A stretch of 64,000 bases of DNA from NCBI RefSeq assembly GCF_042684505.1, contig NZ_JBHULT010000008.1, forward strand, positions 186,001-250,000. The letters are read 5' to 3'. Position numbers and translations under genes: made by a program. Below the pieces are notes generated by a model, which was given only the letters and a program-made list of their open reading frames with translations, did no database searches and was not told where the DNA came from. Within the stretch, counting starts at the first letter, position 1. Each line of letters begins with the position of its first letter. Positions 52,318-61,766 of this stretch are shown piece after piece. The stretch comes from Salinimicrobium flavum (GTDB taxonomy: Bacteria > Bacteroidota > Bacteroidia > Flavobacteriales > Flavobacteriaceae).

Positions 52318-52563
52318 GTGGTAAAAAAGTGGCTCTCATATCCATTGATAGGGTTGGTAAAGTTCTACCAGAATTTCATCTCCCCCCTCACTCCGGCCAC
52401 CTGTCGCTACACCCCTACCTGTTCACAGTATACCCTTGAAGCTTTAAAGAAGCACGGCGCTTTCTACGGAAGCTGGCTCGCAATGAAAAGAATAGGCAGC
52501 TGCAATCCATGGGGTGGTAAGGGATACGATCCCGTCCCTGATAAACTTCCGAAGAAAAAGTGA
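52318..52563 (+). CDS. yidD: Membrane protein insertion efficiency factor YidD
   Basis: 81 residues: LIGLVKFYQNFISPLTPATC then RYTPTCSQYTLEAL and CNPWGGKGYDPVP, all diagnostic of YidD. It associates with the inner membrane near the YidC insertase. The start is a GTG (52318); no ATG suits. It is within the cysS-lgt series, 15 bp after cysS. Confidence 0.93.
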   Translation: MVKKWLSYPLIGLVKFYQNFISPLTPATCRYTPTCSQYTLEALKKHGAFYGSWLAMKRIGSCNPWGGKGYDPVPDKLPKKK

Positions 52564-52616
52564 TTCAGGAAATAACACAAATATGTATATTTACCTGCCA
52601 ACCTTAAAAATACCAA

Positions 52617-53426
52617 ATGTTTTTCAATAAGATCTACTGGAATCCTTCCGAAGGAATAGACCTGGGATTCCTAACCCTCCACTACTACAGCTTAATGTTT
52701 GTTGTCGCCTTCACCCTGGGCTGGTTCCTAATGAAGCGTATCTATGTACGGGAAAATGTTTCCATTGAAAAACTAGATTCCCTTTTTATTTATACGGTAC
52801 TCGCTACCCTTATTGGAGCGCGGCTGGGACATGTGATTTTTTATGACTGGGATTACTTCCAACACCATTTACTCGAAATATTTTTACCGGTAAGGTTTGA
52901 ACCTGAATTTGAATTCACAGGATTTCGGGGTCTGGCCAGTCATGGAGCGGCTATTGGGATAATAATAGCCATGTACATCTATTGCAAAAAAGTACTTCAC
53001 AAACCTGTTCTATGGATACTTGACCGTATTGTGATACCTGTTGCCTGCGGTGGAATCTTTGTAAGGATTGGAAATTTCATGAATTCTGAGATTATTGGCA
53101 AACCTACCAACAGCGACTTTGGAGTGGTCTTTACCAAATTGGGGGAAGATTTTGCACGTCATCCTGCACAATTGTATGAATCTTTTGGTTACCTTATAGT
53201 ATTCGGGATCCTGTGGTTTATCTATTGGAAAACCGAGAAAAGACAGAAACTGGGATTTATCTTTGGATTGTTCCTGGTACTGTTATGGACCGTTCGATTC
53301 CTGGTGGAATTTGTCAAAGAACCACAAGTAGGAGAACGCGTGAACTGGGTGCTTAATACAGGACAATGGTTAAGTATTCCTTTTATCCTGGCAGGATTTT
53401 ACTTCATGTTTAGACCATCAAAATAA
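52617..53426 (+). CDS. lgt: Prolipoprotein diacylglyceryl transferase
   Basis: 269 residues with about seven membrane helices. The Lgt signature RIGNFMNSEIIGKPTNSDFG and the catalytic/structural residues in LASHGAAIGIIIAMYIYCKK and ARHPAQLYESFGYL are present. It attaches diacylglycerol to the lipobox cysteine at the inner membrane. Many genes nearby encode lipoproteins, including the DUF192 gene 10 bp downstream. Spacing to yidD is 53 bp. Confidence 0.95.
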   Translation: MFFNKIYWNPSEGIDLGFLTLHYYSLMFVVAFTLGWFLMKRIYVRENVSIEKLDSLFIYTVLATLIGARLGHVIFYDWDYFQHHLLEIFLPVRFEPEFEFTGFRGLASHGAAIGIIIAMYIYCKKVLHKPVLWILDRIVIPVACGGIFVRIGNFMNSEIIGKPTNSDFGVVFTKLGEDFARHPAQLYESFGYLIVFGILWFIYWKTEKRQKLGFIFGLFLVLLWTVRFLVEFVKEPQVGERVNWVLNTGQWLSIPFILAGFYFMFRPSK

Positions 53427-53436
53427 AATACAAAAG

Positions 53437-53928
53437 ATGATCAGAAAAAATGCATTTATAAGCCTCCTTCTTCTTGGAGGCTTTTTTATGGGTTGTAAAG
53501 AAAAGACGAAAGCTCCACAGGAGATCACTACTGCGGAAATTGAGTTTAAAAAGGAAGCCGAGGTTTATCTGACCAAGGCCTCAGGTGACACCATAAAACA
53601 TCTTGAGATCGAGATCGCAGATGACGATTACCAAAGAGAAACCGGGCTTATGTACCGCCAAAAGCTGGAAGATACCCATGGGATGCTTTTCATTTTTGAA
53701 AATGAGGAGGAAAGAGGATTCTATATGAAGAACACCCGGATCCCGCTTGATCTGATCTTTCTTGATGCCGATCAAGAGGTGGTAAGCATTGCCCCTGATG
53801 CCAAGCCCGGGAGCCTTGAAACTATTCCCTCGGGAGTACCTGCACAATATGTATTGGAAGTGAATGCCGGGCTCTCAGAAAAATGGAATCTGGAAGTGGG
53901 GGATAAGCTTATTCTTAACAAGGATTAA
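53437..53928 (+). CDS. DUF192 family lipoprotein
   Basis: 163 residues with a lipoprotein signal (LLLLGGFFMGC|KEKT). The DUF192 core is clear: TGLMYRQKLEDTHGMLFIFE, FYMKNTRIPLDLIFLDADQE and YVLEVNAG. The family is small, beta-rich and of unknown function, found in many periplasms. It follows lgt at 10 bp, and is the last gene of the folE series, before a bidirectional terminator. Confidence 0.93.
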   Translation: MIRKNAFISLLLLGGFFMGCKEKTKAPQEITTAEIEFKKEAEVYLTKASGDTIKHLEIEIADDDYQRETGLMYRQKLEDTHGMLFIFENEEERGFYMKNTRIPLDLIFLDADQEVVSIAPDAKPGSLETIPSGVPAQYVLEVNAGLSEKWNLEVGDKLILNKD

Positions 53929-53974
53929 ATTTTTCCATTTCGCGACTTCATAGCAGCGATCACACACTTCTGTA

Positions 53975-54006
53975 TAAAAAAAGCCTCCCTTTAAGGAGGC
54001 TTTATA
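53975..54006. terminator. Bidirectional terminator between the DUF192 gene and secDF
   Basis: AAAAAGCCTCC-CTTTAA-GGAGGCTTTA. It sits between the stops of two convergent genes (53928 and 54027), so it serves both. Confidence 0.85.
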
Positions 54007-54026
54007 AGTTTAAGAGATAATCCAGG

Positions 54027-57014
54027 TTAAGCTACCGGTTCCTTCTCTTTAAGTTTCTTTTTTTCCTGTTGTCTGCTAAGCGTATCATACGTTACAGGAG
54101 TTGCAACGAAGATAGAGGAATAGGTACCCACAATAACACCTACGATCAAGGCGAACATGAAACCTCTGATGCTTTCACCGCCAAAAATAAAGATGGCAAG
54201 TAGCACCACAAGGGTGGTCATCGACGTATTAAGGGTACGGCTCACAGTACTGTTGATCGCCGCATTTATGGCGTCTTTCTTCGTCCAACTTGGATGCTCA
54301 TTAAAGAATTCCCTTATGCGGTCAAAGATAACCACCGTATCGTTAAGTGAGTAACCAACAACCGTTAGGATCGCAGCAATGAAGGCCTGATCTATTTCCA
54401 TGTTGAATGGCATAAATTTGTACGTAAGGGAAAAGATACCCAAAACAATAAGCACATCATGCATTACGGCAACCACAGCTCCCAAACTGAACTGGTATTT
54501 TCTAAACCTGAGAAGTATATAAAGAAAGATCACAAGAAGAGAGCCCAGTACAGCCCATATAGAGGCCTGTTTAATGTCATCGGCAATAGACGGACCAACT
54601 TTGATAGACTGCATAATTCCCACTTCCCTGTTTCCTTCTCCTACGGCGAAATCATCATAAGAAAGATCGGCAGGTAAATATTGTTGAAGCGCAGTGTACA
54701 ATTTCTGCTGAATTTCATTATCAATTTCTGTCCCTACTTCATCCACCTTGTATTTAGTGGTTACCTTTATCTGGTTGCTGCCACCATAGGTCTTGGCACT
54801 GGCGCTTCCAAATTCGGCAACAAGATCGTTTTCGATCTGGGTTGGATTAACGGCCTTATCAAAACGAACCGTATAGTTCCTTCCTCCAACAAAATCTACC
54901 CCCTGGTTTAGACCCTGGGTAAATAGGGAACCAATACTAACAAGAATGAAAATTCCCGATACTATGTAAAAAGTCTTTCTTTTTCCAAGGAAATCAATAT
55001 TGAGGTTGGCAAAAAGCCCTTTTGTAAAAGAGGTAGAGAAATTAAGGTCTTTTCCTTTTTTAGCATACCCATCAATGAACAACCTGGTAATGAAGATCGC
55101 TGTAAACAGCGAAGTAGCAATACCAATCAATAAGGTGGTAGCGAATCCTTTAATAGGACCTGTTCCCAATACCAATAGAATCAAACCGGTAAGTCCTGTG
55201 GTGATGTTTGCATCAAGAATAGAAGACAATGCATTGTTGAAACCATCTCTAATGGCATCTTTTTGCAACTTCCCTTTTGCAAATTCCTCACGAATACGTT
55301 CAAAGATAAGTACGTTTGCATCTACCGAGATACCAATGGTCAAAACGATACCGGCAATACCGGGTAAGGTAAGTACGGCTCCCAGTCCGGCAAGGATTCC
55401 GAAGATGAACAATATGTTCACCACAAGGGCAACGTCAGCAAAAATACCGGCTTTCCCGTAGTAGAAGATCATCCAAAGAAGCACAAGAACCAATGCGATA
55501 GCGAAAGACATGATCCCGCTGTCTATAGCTTCCTGTCCCAATGACGGACCTACGATCTCACTTGATATAATATCTGCGGAAGCAGGAAGTTTACCGGCAC
55601 GTAAAACGTTCGCTAAATCCTGTCCCTCTGTAATGCTGAAATCTCCCGTGATCTCACTTCGGCCTCCTGAAATAGGACCGGTAGAAACACTCGGAGCAGA
55701 GTAAACGATATCATCAAGAACGATAGCTATCTGGCTCTGGTTCTCTGAAGCATAACCGGTCATTTCTTCCCAGATCTTTGCTCCTTTTCCATTCATTTGC
55801 ATACTAACCGCAACACGGCCAACCTGGTCGTAGGTTTGCGTCGCGTCTGTGATCACCCCACCTGATAATGGTGGTTCATTTTGTCTGTTTCCTTTTAAGG
55901 CATATAATGAAGCAACGTCACTGTCCTCATCTGTCTTACCCCAAACGAACTTGGCATACCTTTGTTCTGCAGGAAGCAGATTGCGTACCTGAGACATTTT
56001 CAAATATTGATTAACCTGCGCAGTGTCCTCCACCGCAAAAGAAGCAAGTACCGGTCCTCCCTGGAATCCTGGAGAAACCATTAATTCCAGAAGAGGGTTG
56101 TTTTGCTGTGCAACTTCTGTAGTATCATCAGCTGATTGAAGAAGGGCATCGATCTCATCCTGCTCAGCACCTGCAGTATCAACTGCTTGCTGAGATTCGG
56201 TCCTTTCCTGTGCAACAATATCTCTTAATACATTATTTGCCTGCACAAAGAAATTTTGCAATTCATTGCTCTTGTATACATGCCAGAACTCGAGTTGGGC
56301 AGTACTCTGCAAAAGCCCTTGTACCCTATCGATCTCTTTTGCACCCGGAAGCTCTACGAGAATTCTTCCTGAATTTCCAAGACGCTGAATGTTTGGCTGG
56401 GTAACCCCGAACTTATCAATACGTTTTCTTAAAACTTCAAATGCAGAAGTAATAGACTCATCAATTTTTCTGCGGATAATAGGTTTAACCTCATCGTTAT
56501 CCATATTGAAATTGATCTCATCGCTCAGACTTTTGTTGGCGAAGACATCGGGAGATGCAAGGCGTGCATCAGGAATTTCGTCAAAGGCTTCAAAGAAAAG
56601 ATCTACATAATTCTCCTGGCTTCTTTTTTGAGCTTCATCTGCCTTAGCCAATGCCTGGTTGAAGGCAGGATCTTTGGTATTGTTGGCAAGTTCTCTAAGA
56701 ATGTCTTTTACAGAGATCTGAAGGATCACATTGATCCCTCCTTTTAGGTCAAGCCCTTTATTAAGTTCCTTGTCCTTAGCTGTGTTATAGGTAATACCTG
56801 CAATTACTTCTTCGTTCCCTATAGAATCCAGATATCTCTGCTCTTCCCTTTCCCGGAGCGTGACGTAATTGTCTTCATTCTCACTAATCTTTTGCTCTGC
56901 GAATGCTTCGGCGTCTTTCTCAATGTTATTTGCAATAAATGTAAAAGACAACTGGTAAATACACACCAGGCCAAACAAAATTGCGAACACCTTGACTATT
57001 CCCTTGTTCTGCAT
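54027..57014 (-). CDS. secDF: Protein translocase subunit SecDF (fused)
   Basis: 995 residues with two SecD/SecF modules. The SecD part has the large periplasmic domain (residues about 30-500), including GGVITDATQTYDQVGRVAVS, and conserved membrane helices VLTIGISVDANVLIFERIRE. The SecF part follows, with VGYSLNDTVVIFDRIREFF and its helices; ALIVGVIVGTYSSIFVATPV near the end. It uses the proton gradient to aid Sec-dependent export at the inner membrane. Fusion is usual in Bacteroidota. On the minus strand upstream are a -7 element and a MITE-like hairpin. Confidence 0.96.
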   Translation of the reverse strand: MQNKGIVKVFAILFGLVCIYQLSFTFIANNIEKDAEAFAEQKISENEDNYVTLREREEQRYLDSIGNEEVIAGITYNTAKDKELNKGLDLKGGINVILQISVKDILRELANNTKDPAFNQALAKADEAQKRSQENYVDLFFEAFDEIPDARLASPDVFANKSLSDEINFNMDNDEVKPIIRRKIDESITSAFEVLRKRIDKFGVTQPNIQRLGNSGRILVELPGAKEIDRVQGLLQSTAQLEFWHVYKSNELQNFFVQANNVLRDIVAQERTESQQAVDTAGAEQDEIDALLQSADDTTEVAQQNNPLLELMVSPGFQGGPVLASFAVEDTAQVNQYLKMSQVRNLLPAEQRYAKFVWGKTDEDSDVASLYALKGNRQNEPPLSGGVITDATQTYDQVGRVAVSMQMNGKGAKIWEEMTGYASENQSQIAIVLDDIVYSAPSVSTGPISGGRSEITGDFSITEGQDLANVLRAGKLPASADIISSEIVGPSLGQEAIDSGIMSFAIALVLVLLWMIFYYGKAGIFADVALVVNILFIFGILAGLGAVLTLPGIAGIVLTIGISVDANVLIFERIREEFAKGKLQKDAIRDGFNNALSSILDANITTGLTGLILLVLGTGPIKGFATTLLIGIATSLFTAIFITRLFIDGYAKKGKDLNFSTSFTKGLFANLNIDFLGKRKTFYIVSGIFILVSIGSLFTQGLNQGVDFVGGRNYTVRFDKAVNPTQIENDLVAEFGSASAKTYGGSNQIKVTTKYKVDEVGTEIDNEIQQKLYTALQQYLPADLSYDDFAVGEGNREVGIMQSIKVGPSIADDIKQASIWAVLGSLLVIFLYILLRFRKYQFSLGAVVAVMHDVLIVLGIFSLTYKFMPFNMEIDQAFIAAILTVVGYSLNDTVVIFDRIREFFNEHPSWTKKDAINAAINSTVSRTLNTSMTTLVVLLAIFIFGGESIRGFMFALIVGVIVGTYSSIFVATPVTYDTLSRQQEKKKLKEKEPVA

Positions 57015-57049
57015 TATTCTTTAATTTATGTTCAATTTTTAAAAACGGA

Positions 57050-57057
57050 CAAATATA
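57050..57057 (-). promoter_or_regulatory. Candidate -7 element for secDF
   Basis: Minus strand TATATTTG, 35 bp before the ATG at 57014. The -33 region has a TTTG 13 bp upstream, a little too close. Confidence 0.5.
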
Positions 57058-57119
57058 GGTTTTCAATAATCAAAACCCAATTATTTTTTTTGAAAACCTT
57101 AACTCTTTAAGCTAAAAAA

Positions 57120-57270
57120 GAAGCTGTCAAAAAAAGTAGGTGAATTCATTGATCCCGACAGGTTTTCGAGGGCGAAGAGCCCAAAAAAATCTTTTAAAAT
57201 TCACTTCGGAAAAAGATCTCTCCAAAGTAGGTTTCATGACGGGGAGAATTCAGCTTTTTCTAACAGCTTC
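57120..57270. mobile_element. MITE-like 151-bp hairpin
   Basis: Terminal arms GAAGCTGTCAAAAAAAG and CTTTTTCTAACAGCTTC are inverted repeats with two differences, continuing inward to GAATTC on both sides, giving about 27 bp of imperfect inverted repeat. The inside is also partly complementary. No reading frame. GAAGCTGT-type ends are common on insertion sequences of Bacteroidota, so this may be a non-autonomous relative. No target duplication was identified. Confidence 0.6.
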
Positions 57271-57294
57271 CCTGAAAAATACTGATCGTTATTT

Positions 57295-58227
57295 CTATTT
57301 ACTCAGATCAAGTAATCCGTTGGTTTTGGAAACTCCTTCTGAACTTTCTTTTAATTTAGCTTTCTCAGCTTCGTCAAGTTCAATCTCCACGATCTTTTCG
57401 ATACCGTTCTTCCCAAGGATAACCGGCACTCCAATACAAAGATCGTTTAGGCCATACTCTCCCTCAAGCAATGCTGAACAAGGGAACATTTTCTTCTGGT
57501 CATTGGCAATTGCCTGTACCAGAGATGAAACTGCAGCTCCTGGAGCATACCAGGCGCTGGTACCCAGCATTTTTGTAAGAGTGGCTCCACCCACCTTGGT
57601 ATCTTCGGCCACCTGACTGATCCTGTCTTCTGAAAGGAAAGCAGAAACCGGCACACTGTTGCGTGTTGCAAGACGGGTCAACGGCACCATACCAGTATCG
57701 CTGTGGCCGCCAATCACCATTCCTTCAACATCTGAAGCCGGACAATCTAGCGCTTCACTCATGCGGTACTTGAAACGGGCGCTGTCAAGAGCTCCACCCA
57801 TTCCTATGATCTTGCTCTTGGGAAGGTTTGTTGTTTTGTGAACCAGGTAAGTCATGGTATCCATAGGATTACTTACCACAATGAGAGTTACATTAGGAGA
57901 GTGCTCAATAAGACTTGAGGAAACAGATTTTACAATATCTGCATTGATCCCGATCAATTCCTCACGGGTCATGCCTGGCTTACGGGGAATTCCACTGGTG
58001 ATCACAGCAATATCTGAATTCGCTGTTTTTGAATAATCGTTAGTGGCACCCGTAATCTTAGTGTCAAAGCCCATTAGGGAAGCTGTTTGCATAAGGTCCA
58101 TTGCTTTTCCTTCAGCAAAATCCTCTTTGATATCGATAAGGACAACTTCTGAAGCAAAGTTCTTAATGGCAATGTATTCTGCGCAACTGGCACCTACAGC
58201 CCCTGCACCTACTATAGTAACTTTCAT
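57295..58227 (-). CDS. mdh: Malate dehydrogenase
   Basis: 310 residues. NAD site MKVTIVGAGAVGASCAEYIA, substrate arginine loop ITSGIPRKPGMTREELIGIN, and the catalytic histidine in VIGGHSDTGMVPL. The LDH-like MDH length is normal. It oxidises malate to oxaloacetate in the TCA cycle, cytoplasm. The start at 58227 places the glycine motif at the N-terminus; the longer frame from 58266 adds non-family residues. The downstream region (57120-57270) is a hairpin element. Confidence 0.95.
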   Translation of the reverse strand: MKVTIVGAGAVGASCAEYIAIKNFASEVVLIDIKEDFAEGKAMDLMQTASLMGFDTKITGATNDYSKTANSDIAVITSGIPRKPGMTREELIGINADIVKSVSSSLIEHSPNVTLIVVSNPMDTMTYLVHKTTNLPKSKIIGMGGALDSARFKYRMSEALDCPASDVEGMVIGGHSDTGMVPLTRLATRNSVPVSAFLSEDRISQVAEDTKVGGATLTKMLGTSAWYAPGAAVSSLVQAIANDQKKMFPCSALLEGEYGLNDLCIGVPVILGKNGIEKIVEIELDEAEKAKLKESSEGVSKTNGLLDLSK

Positions 58228-58312
58228 AATATATATTGTTTGATTAATAGTCTTGCGAAAATACAAATAATACCACAGTTTTTATAGGGATATCGGCTTT
58301 AAAAGGTCTCTT

Positions 58313-59311
58313 TTAGATCTTCACATGAAGACCAAGATTAGCGTTAAAAAAGTCTCCTCCCGTAGCCATGGCACTTATCCTGAATACTGAAAAATGCAGG
58401 TTGAATCCAAGGTCAGCTTTTAACTGGGTTTGGGCCTCTCCCAGGTTTTTAAGTTGTGAATTGACCTCTCCTAAAGCTATTCCGCCACCGCCCATTTCAT
58501 AGTCGAATTGGGACCGGGTGGCTCCAAGAGCACCAAAAAGCTCAAAAGCACCCCATCTTTTGGAACCTATAGCTTCCAGCATCCAAAGGTCGGCATCGAC
58601 ACTAATATTATTCATCCTTACCAGGTTTTCAACTGTAATCTCCTTATAATCGTACTCAACAAAAAATTTACTGTATGCAATTGCAGCGGCAATTTGAAAG
58701 CTACCGGGATAATTATTCCTGAAGTACTGATTGAAATTATGTTTCAGGCCTGCTCCAAAGGTGCTTGCTGTCACTCCATCAATGGTAACCTCGGGCATGG
58801 CCCTAAGGGTAAACTCTGTACCTTTAGGCAGTCCTACCGCTACCTGTGCGAAGGCATGAGGGACATAATCGCGATCTATTCCGTCAAAAGCTTTGAAACG
58901 TATAGTCTCACTTGCAGGATCTCCGGTGGCAGGATCTGTATAGCCTATCTCCCCGGTATAATACACATCAGTAAAGCCTCCAAACGCTGAAGGAACTTCT
59001 GCAGATTGGGCTCCTTCGATCTCCAGTAGGCGTAACTGACTGTTCTGCAGGGAAAAATTCTTTTCGTCATCTGGAATAAAAAGGGCATTTCCATGTACAG
59101 AGACCCTGAAATCCCATTTTTCCAAACTCTCAGCCGAACTGAACCATCCGGCTCCGGCTTGATATGCTGCGCCATCTGCAGCAGGTTGAGCGAAATTACC
59201 CGCCAGAGTAAGCATATCAGCTATAAACCGGTCTACATCACTTTCCTGTGAATAGACCACAGAATTAATACAAAAAAACAGAAATACCAGGGGGAGAATT
59301 TTATTTTTCAC
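58313..59311 (-). CDS. DUF6588 family secreted/outer-membrane protein
   Basis: 332 residues with a signal peptide (ILPLVFLFFCINSVVYSQ). The mature protein begins with FAQPAADGAAYQAGAGWFSS, typical of DUF6588, then a barrel-like alternation and a C-terminal SAMATGGDFFNANLGLHVKI. It is probably an outer-membrane protein of unknown function. It is on the same strand as gyrB (upstream) and mdh (86 bp downstream), but a terminator separates it from gyrB. Confidence 0.78.
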   Translation of the reverse strand: MKNKILPLVFLFFCINSVVYSQESDVDRFIADMLTLAGNFAQPAADGAAYQAGAGWFSSAESLEKWDFRVSVHGNALFIPDDEKNFSLQNSQLRLLEIEGAQSAEVPSAFGGFTDVYYTGEIGYTDPATGDPASETIRFKAFDGIDRDYVPHAFAQVAVGLPKGTEFTLRAMPEVTIDGVTASTFGAGLKHNFNQYFRNNYPGSFQIAAAIAYSKFFVEYDYKEITVENLVRMNNISVDADLWMLEAIGSKRWGAFELFGALGATRSQFDYEMGGGGIALGEVNSQLKNLGEAQTQLKADLGFNLHFSVFRISAMATGGDFFNANLGLHVKI

Positions 59312-59379
59312 GTCTTGTTATGATTAGATTAGTAAAAATAGTAAAAAATGAATTGGTTAAACAGTTGCCCTTATTAAAC

Positions 59380-59408
59380 AAAAAACCCGCAATAAAATTG
59401 CGGGTTTG
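59380..59408 (-). terminator. Terminator of gyrB
   Basis: ACCCGCAAT-AAA-ATTGCGGGT with A/T-rich flanks; on the minus strand it is followed by TTTTTTG. It lies about 20 bp past the gyrB stop. Confidence 0.85.
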
Positions 59409-59427
59409 TATATTAAAATGACTGCAA

Positions 59428-61368
59428 CTATGCATCAATATTGGCGTAGATAGCATTTTTCTCAATAAATTCCCTTCGTGGCGGCACCTCATCACCCATC
59501 AACATAGAAAAGATCCTGTCGGCTTCCCCTGTATTGTCGATAGTGACCTGGCGTAGTGTACGAAATTCAGGGTTCATGGTGGTATCCCATAATTGTTCGG
59601 CATTCATCTCTCCAAGACCCTTGTAACGTTGTACGCTCACCCCGCCGCTGTATGAAGCTGCAATCTCATCCCGCTCCTTATCGTTCCATGCATAGCGCTT
59701 CTTACTTCCTTTTTTGACAAGGTAAAGTGGTGGCGTTGCAATAAATACGTGGCCGGCCTCGATAAGCTCCTTCATATACCTAAAGAAGAAGGTAAGAATA
59801 AGAGTGGCAATGTGACTACCGTCCACATCGGCATCACACATGATCACGATCTTGTGATATCTAAGTTTACTTAAGTTAAGGGCCTTACTGTCCTCTTCCG
59901 TACCAATGGTCACCCCAAGGGCAGTATATATGTTCTTGATCTCTTCGTTCTCAAATACCTTGTGGCTCATTGCTTTTTCCACGTTCAGGATCTTACCTCT
60001 AAGCGGAAGGATGGCCTGGAAATGACGGTCACGGCCTTGTTTGGCTGTTCCACCCGCCGAGTCTCCCTCAACAAGGAAAACTTCACTTTCTTCAGGATCC
60101 TGAGATGCACAGTCAGATAGTTTACCGGGAAGTCCTCCACCACTCATAACCGTTTTACGCTGCACCATTTCACGAGCCTTTTTGGCTGCGTGACGTGCCT
60201 GCGCCGCAAGGATCACCTTTTGAACGATAGTCTTGGCATCATTGGGATTTTCCTCAAGATAGTTCTCAAGCATTTCTGAAACCGCCTGAGAAACTGCTGA
60301 AGTTACCTCACGGTTACCCAGTTTGGTTTTGGTTTGTCCCTCGAATTGCGGCTCCTGAACTTTAACCGAAACAATAGCGGTCAACCCTTCACGAAAGTCA
60401 TCACCGGAGATCTCAAACTTGAGCTTGTCCAGCATACCGGAAGCATCTGCATATTTTTTTAATGTGGTGGTCAACCCCCGCCTGAATCCGGCAAGGTGTG
60501 TACCCCCTTCGTGAGTATTGATATTATTCACATAAGAATGCAGGTTCTCATTGAAAGAGGTGTTGTAAACCATCGCCACCTCAACAGGAATATCATTCTT
60601 CTCCCCCTCAATAGCGATCACGTCACTAATAATGGGTTCACGGGTACCGTCCAGGAATTTTATAAATTCTTTTAATCCCTCTTCGGAATGGAAGATCTCA
60701 GATACAAATTCCCCTTTCTCATCCTTTTCCCTCCTGTCAGTAAGCGTGATCGTAATTCCCTTATTCAGGAAAGATAGTTCGCGCATACGGCTGGCCAGGG
60801 TATCATAATTGTATTCAATTGACTGCTGAAAAATGCCCGCATCCGGTTTAAAGGTCACTACGGTTCCATTAAGGTCTGTCTCTCCAACAGATCTTACCGG
60901 GTACATAGGTTTTCCTTTTTCATACTCCTGTTCCCAGATTATCCCGTCACGGTACACAGTAGCTTTTAAATGGTCAGAAAGTGCGTTAACACAACTCACC
61001 CCTACCCCGTGCAGACCTCCGGAAACCTTATAGGAATCTTTATCAAATTTTCCTCCCGCCCCGATCTTGGTCATAACAACCTCAAGAGCAGAAACCCCCT
61101 CTTTCTTGTGAAGATCAACAGGAATACCCCGCCCATTATCTTCAGTAGTGATAGAGTTATCTTCATTTATGATCACACTAATGGTGTCGCAATGTCCCGC
61201 AAGGGCTTCATCTATAGAGTTATCTACCACCTCATAAACCAGGTGGTGCAGTCCCCGCACACCGGTATCCCCAATATACATGGACGGCCGCATACGAACA
61301 TGCTCCATCCCCTCCAGCGCCTGGATACTATCTGCGGAATAACTGTTTCTTTTAACCTCTTCGCTCAT
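59428..61368 (-). CDS. gyrB: DNA gyrase subunit B
   Basis: 646 residues. GHKL ATPase motifs: VVDNSIDEALAG, TTEDNGRGIPVD and SGGLHGVGVSCVNALS. The TOPRIM region starts EVFLVEGDSAGGTAKQGRD and continues with VIMCDADVDGSHIATL. The C-terminal QRYKGLGEMNAEQLWDTTMN is standard. It makes negative supercoils with GyrA. Start 61368 (MSEEVKRNSYSADSIQ) matches family length; the longer frame from 61410 does not. A -7 element lies 40 bp upstream and DnaA-like boxes further upstream. Confidence 0.97.
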   Translation of the reverse strand: MSEEVKRNSYSADSIQALEGMEHVRMRPSMYIGDTGVRGLHHLVYEVVDNSIDEALAGHCDTISVIINEDNSITTEDNGRGIPVDLHKKEGVSALEVVMTKIGAGGKFDKDSYKVSGGLHGVGVSCVNALSDHLKATVYRDGIIWEQEYEKGKPMYPVRSVGETDLNGTVVTFKPDAGIFQQSIEYNYDTLASRMRELSFLNKGITITLTDRREKDEKGEFVSEIFHSEEGLKEFIKFLDGTREPIISDVIAIEGEKNDIPVEVAMVYNTSFNENLHSYVNNINTHEGGTHLAGFRRGLTTTLKKYADASGMLDKLKFEISGDDFREGLTAIVSVKVQEPQFEGQTKTKLGNREVTSAVSQAVSEMLENYLEENPNDAKTIVQKVILAAQARHAAKKAREMVQRKTVMSGGGLPGKLSDCASQDPEESEVFLVEGDSAGGTAKQGRDRHFQAILPLRGKILNVEKAMSHKVFENEEIKNIYTALGVTIGTEEDSKALNLSKLRYHKIVIMCDADVDGSHIATLILTFFFRYMKELIEAGHVFIATPPLYLVKKGSKKRYAWNDKERDEIAASYSGGVSVQRYKGLGEMNAEQLWDTTMNPEFRTLRQVTIDNTGEADRIFSMLMGDEVPPRREFIEKNAIYANIDA

Positions 61369-61407
61369 ACTTAAATTCGTTAAAATTTTGTCAATACCTA
61401 TAACGAA

Positions 61408-61415
61408 CAAATATA
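61408..61415 (-). promoter_or_regulatory. Candidate -7 element for gyrB
   Basis: Minus strand TATATTTG, 39 bp before the ATG. A -33 TTG is not clearly placed. Confidence 0.5.
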
Positions 61416-61464
61416 CAAAAAAGCATACTTTTATACCTTACCCTCCCCTGTTAAAGGCCTTAAG

Positions 61465-61618
61465 TTATCAACAATTTCTGTGGAAAAACCCTCTTCCACA
61501 CCCATTTGGAGTATTAGGCATTAAACTTCTCAACCTGAGATAAAATATGGGGAGGACTAGAAGAGAAAACCCTGAAAACCTTTTCTTTTTATAGTACAAA
61601 AATTTTCAATTATCCACA
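61465..61618. other. Cluster of DnaA-box-like 9-mers upstream of gyrB
   Basis: TTATCAACA at 61465-61473 (one mismatch to TTATCCACA), TTTTCCACA on the minus strand at 61479-61487, and the perfect TTATCCACA at 61610-61618. The next 150 bp are strongly AT-rich. A candidate origin or a DnaA-controlled promoter; no dnaA gene is in the window. The 400-bp gap between gyrB and the DUF2911 gene has no other feature. Confidence 0.45.
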
Positions 61619-61766
61619 GTGATGTTTACTCTGATCCTTCTAAAAAACCACACTTTAAAAGCCTTGAATCTTATTCTATAATATTTAACTAATTTTAAAG
61701 AAATTTTTAACTATCAACCACTTACTTAAGGTTATATTTAAAACATTACAATAAAAACCATTAATT

